Shown here in pieces: positions 58,001 to 64,000 of a DNA stretch of 64,000 bases. Source of the DNA: Trissonchulus latispiculum (Eukaryota; Nematoda; Enoplea; Enoplida; Ironidae); NCBI GenBank assembly GCA_030248195.1, contig JASAND010026561.1, forward strand, positions 1 to 64,000. Direction: 5' to 3'. The position numbers and the translations under genes were made by a program. The stretch's first letter is position 1; each line of letters starts with the position of its first letter. The notes under the pieces are model-generated. The model ran no database searches, had not been told where the DNA came from, and saw only the letters and a program-made list of their open reading frames with translations.

Positions 58001-59513
58001 ATTATTCCATGGCTAATACCAAAGGTACTTTGTTAAGAGGATGCCAAGCCTATCCATCTTCCAAATTCCTAAGCTTCATGTAGTTTGATAATACCATGAT
58101 TCCGAGTAAGTAACCAAAACATATTCCATCACAGCGGCAGTTTGACCCAAAACAGGAATTTGTTTAAAACTCACGACCATGTATTCCAAAATTTTGTGAA
58201 AATTTAGTTTAATAGCGATCGCAACTTACCTTATTTGTTACTTCCCGCAACTGAAAATGCAAGAGCTGTAACTATTTTTTGTTCGTTTTCATGAATTGGG
58301 TTGTGAAAAATTCCGACTTAGCTCGTCCTTTAACCACTTTTAATTTTATTTGTCAGAAACTGAAGATATAATTTTAGTGCGGAGAAATTAATTCTCTATC
58401 GATTAGCGGCAGTCTCATCTTTTCAAGTTCGGTCAGTGAAAAATGGTAGCCAGAAATATTAAGTGCGTCATCGCGCACCGGTAACTGCGAAAACTTGAGC
58501 GGAAAAAAATTAACTGTCAATATCTAAAATTTTAAATTCGTTACTATTTTGGTGTCAGTTTTTATATTCTGATGGAACCTGGATAGGAAAATAGACTTGG
58601 GACAATTCTAGGGCAGGGATGCAAAACCCAAATTTTTAGTTAAATATTGTTGTAATAATTTGGCATAGTATTAACTGTGTTTTAAATATTTCTCACATTT
58701 TTTCGACTGATTTACATTCCAAATCGTTGCTCTGAAATGAACCTGGTCTTACCCTGCTTTCAGTAGATTACCAAAAATATAAAGTTTGTTCATGTTCATG
58801 CAGACAATCCTAAGACATCACCCCTATCTTACAATATTGTCTACAAACTTATTTTTTACAATTAACAAAAAACTAAATCAAGAGTTTTGCTGTACTGAAG
58901 CAAATATTTGTCTGCCAGTCTACAGACGGCGCATTTATTTATTCTTTAGTGTTCTATTTGTTTTCACATGAAACTTTTGACGATAGCGCTGAACCTAAAA
59001 GCAAAGCGCAGAGTCCAACAACTGATTGTGAAGTTGCAGAGGTGGTTTTATCATCCGTTTTTGTTGGTTATCTGCTTTACCTACCTTCTGTGACTTTATT
59101 TTACGGGGGGACGAAGTATTGGATACATAAAAGGTCTAGTGTTTCTGCAAGCGTTCAGGATTTCATATATTTCACTCAACTGCAAATAATTAAGATTGCA
59201 GTGTAATGAGGGTAGTTAAGAAATCACTTTACCATTTCTCACAAAGCTGACTGTTGCCATCCTTGAAAATAATGCCAGAACCGAGATCCGATCTGTCGAA
59301 ACAATTTGACGGCGCCTCCTGAACAACATGCTGACAAAGAATTGTTGTTTTCGTAAATACCATACAAAATTGCCATTTCCTGTCGATAGCTGCATCTTTG
59401 AGACAAGTAAAATCAAACAAAACCTGGCTATTTAATGCAATCCAAATCTGGACATCGACATAACTCTACTCTTTTCCAACAGTCATCCCATCTCTTGCCT
59501 GTTCTCAAGCATA
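58001..59513. other. Intergenic stretch with upstream region of the secreted Ig gene
   Basis: No convincing gene; the frame at 58949-59206 has a protein-like beginning (HETFDDSAEPKSKAQS) but no clear splice context. A TATA-like CTATTTAATG at about 59428 lies about 85 bp before the start codon of the next gene. Confidence 0.4.
59428..59437 (+). promoter_or_regulatory. TATA-like box (candidate)
   Basis: CTATTTAATG about 85 bp upstream of the secreted Ig gene start codon, in suitable range for a short 5' leader. Weak evidence on its own. Confidence 0.25.
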
Positions 59514-62500
59514 ATGCTGCGTATCCTGCTTGTCGTTGCTCTTTCTGTGGTTGCTGCCAATGCCGCGTCAGAGGCTGTGAGCCATGAAGACGCCAGTGTA
59601 GATATCAGGCCCATGGGAACCATGAATATGTGCAAAGAAGACAAGTTGGTCCTCAGCTGCTCTGCGGGAAAGAGTAACAACATTCAATGTAAAGGCCCTT
59701 CTGTAAGTTGCCGTGAAAGCCTGAAGCATAAGTCTCAGTTCTAACACAGGGTAAGCGGGCCAAAGCAACAACAGCTAAGGACCAATTCTTGAAATGGTGT
59801 GAATTTTTTGGTCTTTAATTTGTGTATTTACAATCTTTAAATTATTTGCAAACAAGCCCTATTCTCGAGTAGACTACGGTTTAAAACGAGTCAGTATCTA
59901 TGATTTCTCTTTGAAAAATAGACGCGGCGAACTCCCTTTCTATCCCCAATTTGTCCTACAACTCACAATTTTTTTAATTAATACAAGTTAACTATGACTT
60001 TCAAAATCTGTCATATTATTTCCAACAACTATACAAAATTTCCCCTTGTTGGCTTGTTTCGTTATCCGCGTGATTAGATTTGGAGTTAGCCTTATGTAAT
60101 TAATATTATTTTCGTTGCATTATTGTGCAAGAAGGTTCCATAAAGTCAGCTCTTCTTACTTTTCACGGCCTAGTTTGGCTTTGAAGCTTGAGACCCTTGT
60201 TCATAGATATGCAATTTTACAAAAGGAGGACTGCCAAGCTCAAGTTATGTCCACGCACTTGCAACTATGCTAAATAGTGTTAGCGGTAAATTGCCAAATT
60301 ATCCGTTTCTTCTTTTTCTTTGGAACTAGGAACTAAGACCTTAGCTTTCAAATCGAAAGGCTTCGAAATTCAGATGTAATTTTGTTAAAGTACCGCGTTA
60401 AACTAGAGTAGTCCAAACATGTAATGAGGACAACCATACAGTAAGCGTATCTTTGAGCACAGAATTCTAGGCCAGGGAATTTCAAATTCCAGGACGGCAC
60501 TCGCTTGCTTAGCCTTCACATATCAACGGTTTATGCCGGAGTTTTTGCACAAATCAAGTCCTAAGAGACTGTAAACTAAGTGACAAAATAGCATAATGGC
60601 TTTTAATTGACATTACTACACTAATACAGTAAGATGTTTCTTATATCAATACATTTCGATTGTTGATTTAACGTATTCCTGGTTTTAGATTGTTCTTCTG
60701 CGTGATCACACTGAGGTAGAACCCTTGACTGTGTCAGCCAGGTCCAACAGCGGTGCGTCTGGCATTGGATCAACCATGGAATTCATACTGGATCGCAATC
60801 GTCTGCAGACCGGTTAGTTATGGTTAAGATTTCTTTAATATTTCTAGTATTCATAGGTTAACATAGGTTAACACGGGAGTATGGGGGGGTTTAAAGCCCA
60901 CCAAACCGGACACGGTACAAGCCCGTCAGGGGCAAGGGATAGAAGAAAAGTGGGCACGGGGTAAGCGAAATGGACGGAAAAAATAGGTTTTTGCACCAAA
61001 ATTCCAAAACATTTCTTAATTATTAATTTGTCATGAAAATCGTTCAAAATTTTGAACTTTTTTCTTAAACTTGACAAGTTTTGTTGAAGTTTAATGAAAA
61101 TTGTGAATTTATGTTACTATTAACGTTAATTTATACTTATGGTACAAGCCCCTCGAAAATGTGGGTTCAAGTACAAGCCCCCCTGAAAGCTTTCTTGGGA
61201 CAAGCCCCCCCCCAGGATCCGACCCTATGTTAATGTATGATTACATACCATTGGTGTTCAGTGACAGAGTTTCAATTAAATTCAAATTGAAGTCGGCATC
61301 AATCAGCGCACTCTCTCTCTCTCTCTCTCTCTGATTATGGGCCCAATCGCTAGACATATTGGTGGCAGAGCCATTGGTTCCCCATCAGTTATATCTAGTG
61401 CGACTAATTCGCCTAGATGCTATCCACACAATGGGAAGACGCAGAAAGCCCATCTTGGCCTTACAGCTCCGGGTTGTGTTGCCTCGTTGCGTTAATTACT
61501 CATTGCGAATAGCAGAGGAGCACGGCGCCTTTTACACACCAAACCTCTAGCGCAGATGGGTGGAATCAGAAGAAAACTGCCGGCATGACCATTTAGAGAC
61601 TCCGTACCTAGCACTCCTTCACAGGAAATATGTAGATAATCAATGCATTTAACAGCTACATCTATTCGCTTCCTATCCGTTCCCAGTGAACAAATGTGAG
61701 TTTGTTTCTCAGAACAATATTACGTAAAGTCTTTGAGCTGAAAATTGTTTGACGTTCAGGCTAATTTGCTATGATCAGTGCAATGACAAAGCTTTAACAA
61801 AACAGCCACTTGTAAAACTTATATTTTAGGAATATACACATGCCGAGCTGGATACACTGAATGTCAAGGAAGAGATGATTTTGACATCTACACTGATGAG
61901 CTGAAAATGAATTTTATTGACAACTGCGAAGATGGTCCATTTGAGCAGCCTCGGGCAAGAGAAGGAACCGACACAACAGTTACTCTTAATTGTGTCTGTA
62001 AGTTTGTCTACAAGTCTGCAAATATCTTAGAAAATAGAAGGTTAACATTTTTTATAATCGCAAGCAAGCATTGCAAGAATAGCAGGCAATGTTAAATTTT
62101 GGAAAGCGCAACTTTATGCGCTAAGGCGTACGCTTGAAATGAGTAAGAGCCAAAGGTTTTCTACTCAATTTCGCAGTGTCAAGAGCACACTTTAAAAGGG
62201 GAGTTCTGGGGGGGTCTGGAATCCCTCTTGAACTTCGGTACTAGGGCTAGACAATTATGAGCAAAGGAAGAAACAAAACCGGAAAAACCAGATTAAATAG
62301 AGAATTGGTACAAGTTTTGGTTGAAAATTGCAAAATGTTGTAAATTTGTCGTAAATTTTCAAAAAAATCACTAAACAATAAGGTGGCTCAAAAATATTGA
62401 CCTGGATTTTTATAAAAATGAGCGAAAAGTTTTGAACTGTTGGTAAATTCAGCTCCACCCCCCAAATTGGAGCAAGTGCAAAGGCACGTGAAATTTGGAC

Positions 62501-62855
62501 CAAAACCGGTACAGGACCCATAATCAGTTTTATTGTTAATGTATGGTCGGTCATGAGCATGCCACGGTTATGTATTTGTTACAGGATAAACAATACCCAA
62601 CTTAACTTAACCCATTCCACGATTAATGTTTTCCTTGTTCTAGACCCAGGTCAGGACTTCGGCGATGGCAGCACTGTAATCTGGTACAAGGATGGAAAGA
62701 TTCTTGATACCAATTACCATACAGAAATGGCTCCGCTCAATCTCGAACTTAAGATCAACAATCCTACAGTGGATGATAGCGGAGAATATATCTGCTTTCA
62801 CAAGAAGGGAAACAAAGTGTTCCGCAACAAGTCCATCCTCACTGTGCAACGATAA
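59514..62855 (+). CDS. Secreted protein with two Ig-like domains (four exons, 230 aa)
   Basis: Exons 59514-59702, 60689-60812, 61830-61997 and 62644-62855 join in phases 0, 1 and 1 with AG/GT at each border, giving 230 residues. The N-terminus MLRILLVVALSVVAANA is a clear signal peptide. Domain 1 (about 25-120) has LVLSCSAGKSNNIQC and closes with GIYTCRAG. Domain 2 (about 140-228) has TTVTLNCV, VIWYKDGKIL and VDDSGEYICFHKKGNKVF, a textbook D-S-G-x-Y-x-C. There is no TM segment or GPI signal after the last strand (it ends LTVQR). Probably an extracellular binding or immune protein; no orthologue recognised. The ATG is the first after the TATA-like box. Confidence 0.82.
61311..61332. repeat. 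(CT)n microsatellite
   Basis: Eleven CT units in the third intron region of the secreted Ig gene (intron 60813-61829). Confidence 0.95.
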
Positions 62856-62888
62856 ATTAAGTTGAACATGGATGAATAACGGCCACGA

Positions 62889-62894
62889 AATAAA
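62889..62894 (+). terminator. Polyadenylation signal AATAAA, secreted Ig gene
   Basis: AATAAA 34 bp after the stop codon, followed by TCGTTGTTG; a GT-rich stretch follows at about 62910-62935. This implies a very short 3' UTR. Confidence 0.65.
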
Positions 62895-63089
62895 ATTCGT
62901 TGTTGCAATCTTTATGGTTCTGTGTTTATGCGGCTTGTAGCATAGTAAACGGTGTGTTTCAAACGGCTTTTCATAATTCCATAAATGGTTTATAGCTCTT
63001 TAGTTAAGACACAGCTGAAAGGAGAAAAAAGTAAATTCGACAATGACCATAAAATAATAATTGCTAATAGTTAACATTGCCAAATAAAA

Positions 63090-63447
63090 GGTAACGCTGC
63101 CCCCTGCTTTATGGACCAGGGGTGCCAGTGATCAACCCCGAATACACAGCCGTATTGCCAGGAATGGCAACTCAAATGATGACTACATTCGTAAAAGGGG
63201 GCGGTTTTTCAATACGTTATCCCTACACGCTCTCCTGTTACCTTCCCACAATGTGGTACCCATTTACCGACCTATAAAGGATAGAGGCCACGAAAATTGA
63301 TATGTGCTTAGCCATTAATAGTTAGTCAATAGATCAGTCAAAGTCTTGTGGCTTAGGCGAAAGCTTTGGTGACACTTGTCGAACCCGAACGTCGGACTTT
63401 CGGGTCCATTGCCTAACGCCTTAGTATTCGACCGTCACGGCGCAAAA
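63090..63447 (-). mobile_element. Probable tRNA-derived SINE
   Basis: Read on minus, 63364-63447 has GGTCGAATACTAAGGCGTTA (A-box-like, Ser/Leu type) and CGTTCGGGTTCGACAAG (B-box GGTTCGA). The sequence then runs into a GC-richer body to about 63090. Tail and target-site duplication are not visible. It shares the tRNA class with the SINE at 33000-33413, but the bodies differ. Confidence 0.4.
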
Positions 63448-64000
63448 TCCCGTCAGTCTATCGCCATTTTTGATGATCAGTTTTGCGGAAAAGTGCTAGT
63501 ACTAACTGATTATTTTCAAAGCAGCGCGAATTGGCTCTAACGGCGACGGCTTGGCTAAAGTCATGACTTGAACAAAGGAAAATCAGTCTAGCGTTATTAG
63601 CAGAATTATGGACAGTTTTCAACACAGTATTAATTTTATTATAATTTAATTGTCAAACGATGTTTAATCATATTTGCGCAGTACATCAAATCTTTCTGTA
63701 CGGCAATCGGCGGCAGGGCAGCACGTTTATAAAGGTGAAGTGATAGGAAACAATTTGGTATACAAACAAATGACTTCATGACTCGAAAGACTTTATGAGC
63801 TATAATTTAGTAAATGCCGTATTTTTAAATAAAAAGCCATTTATAATTATTAAAGTTAGATTATAATTTTTATGTTTTAAAACATTCTGTTTGGCTTCGA
63901 TTTGTTACCTCCAGTGTAGTTTAATTTTCTCCTCGTTGCTTCTTTTATTATACAACCTACATGGAAGCATTTGCTCTACAGCTCGTTCATATTTAACTTT
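63448..64000. other. Terminal stretch without recognisable content
   Basis: AT-rich sequence; no gene, RNA or repeat could be supported. Confidence 0.4.

Noticed and set aside
58949..59206. 85-codon frame beginning MFYLFSHETFDDSAEP
   Set aside because: No clear acceptor, donor, family or upstream partner; kept only as a remark in the intergenic entry.
63364..63447. Functional tRNA gene on the minus strand
   Set aside because: A-box and B-box words are present, but a complete cloverleaf with paired acceptor stem is not; a SINE head is more likely.

Overview
The window is eukaryotic: an intron-rich, AT-rich invertebrate (metazoan) genome segment full of decayed transposable elements, with canonical GT-AG introns, AATAAA signals, LINE, SINE, LTR and DNA-transposon remnants, and no operons. 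The clade cannot be fixed from this sequence; the L1/neuroglian cytoplasmic tail suggests a bilaterian, probably a protostome.

Positions 1-36,060 hold most of a plus-strand L1-CAM/neuroglian-type cell-adhesion gene. I read 24 coding exons whose phases all join, giving 1,237 codons from inside Ig domain 1 to the stop at 33,867-33,869. The domains are Ig1 (partial) to Ig6, five fibronectin-III domains, one transmembrane helix and an ankyrin-binding FIGQY tail ending in a PDZ-ligand-like STFV. Its introns carry a nearly complete LINE with a 2A peptide (9,703-14,192, 17-bp target-site duplication), a truncated LINE, a tRNA-derived SINE, and several non-autonomous DNA transposons whose target-site duplications can be read directly. 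One intron, between FN4 and FN5, is 11.7 kb.

Positions 36,060-43,000 are transposon-rich: a 2.3-kb GGCC-rich hAT-like foldback element, a TTAA-flanked foldback element, and a repeat unit interrupted by a 5'-truncated LINE. Positions 43,173-47,425 are a 4.2-kb tandem array of 84/87-bp units, open on the minus strand, encoding an extreme metallothionein-like protein (about 37% Cys, about 49 modules). The array lies between two direct copies of a roughly 1.7-kb flank; the right copy is the empty-site version of the LINE insertion in the left copy.

Positions 51,774-57,996 are an LTR retroelement (TG...CA LTRs, CTAT duplication, polypurine tract) on the minus strand. It has no recognisable reverse transcriptase or integrase but encodes a long protein whose frameshifted C-terminal part looks like a NADAR/YbiA domain. 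Positions 59,514-62,855 hold a complete four-exon plus-strand gene for a small secreted protein with two Ig-like domains. The last kilobase holds a probable tRNA-derived SINE and otherwise nothing I recognise.

The two most unusual items are the giant metallothionein-like array and the NADAR-carrying LTR element.
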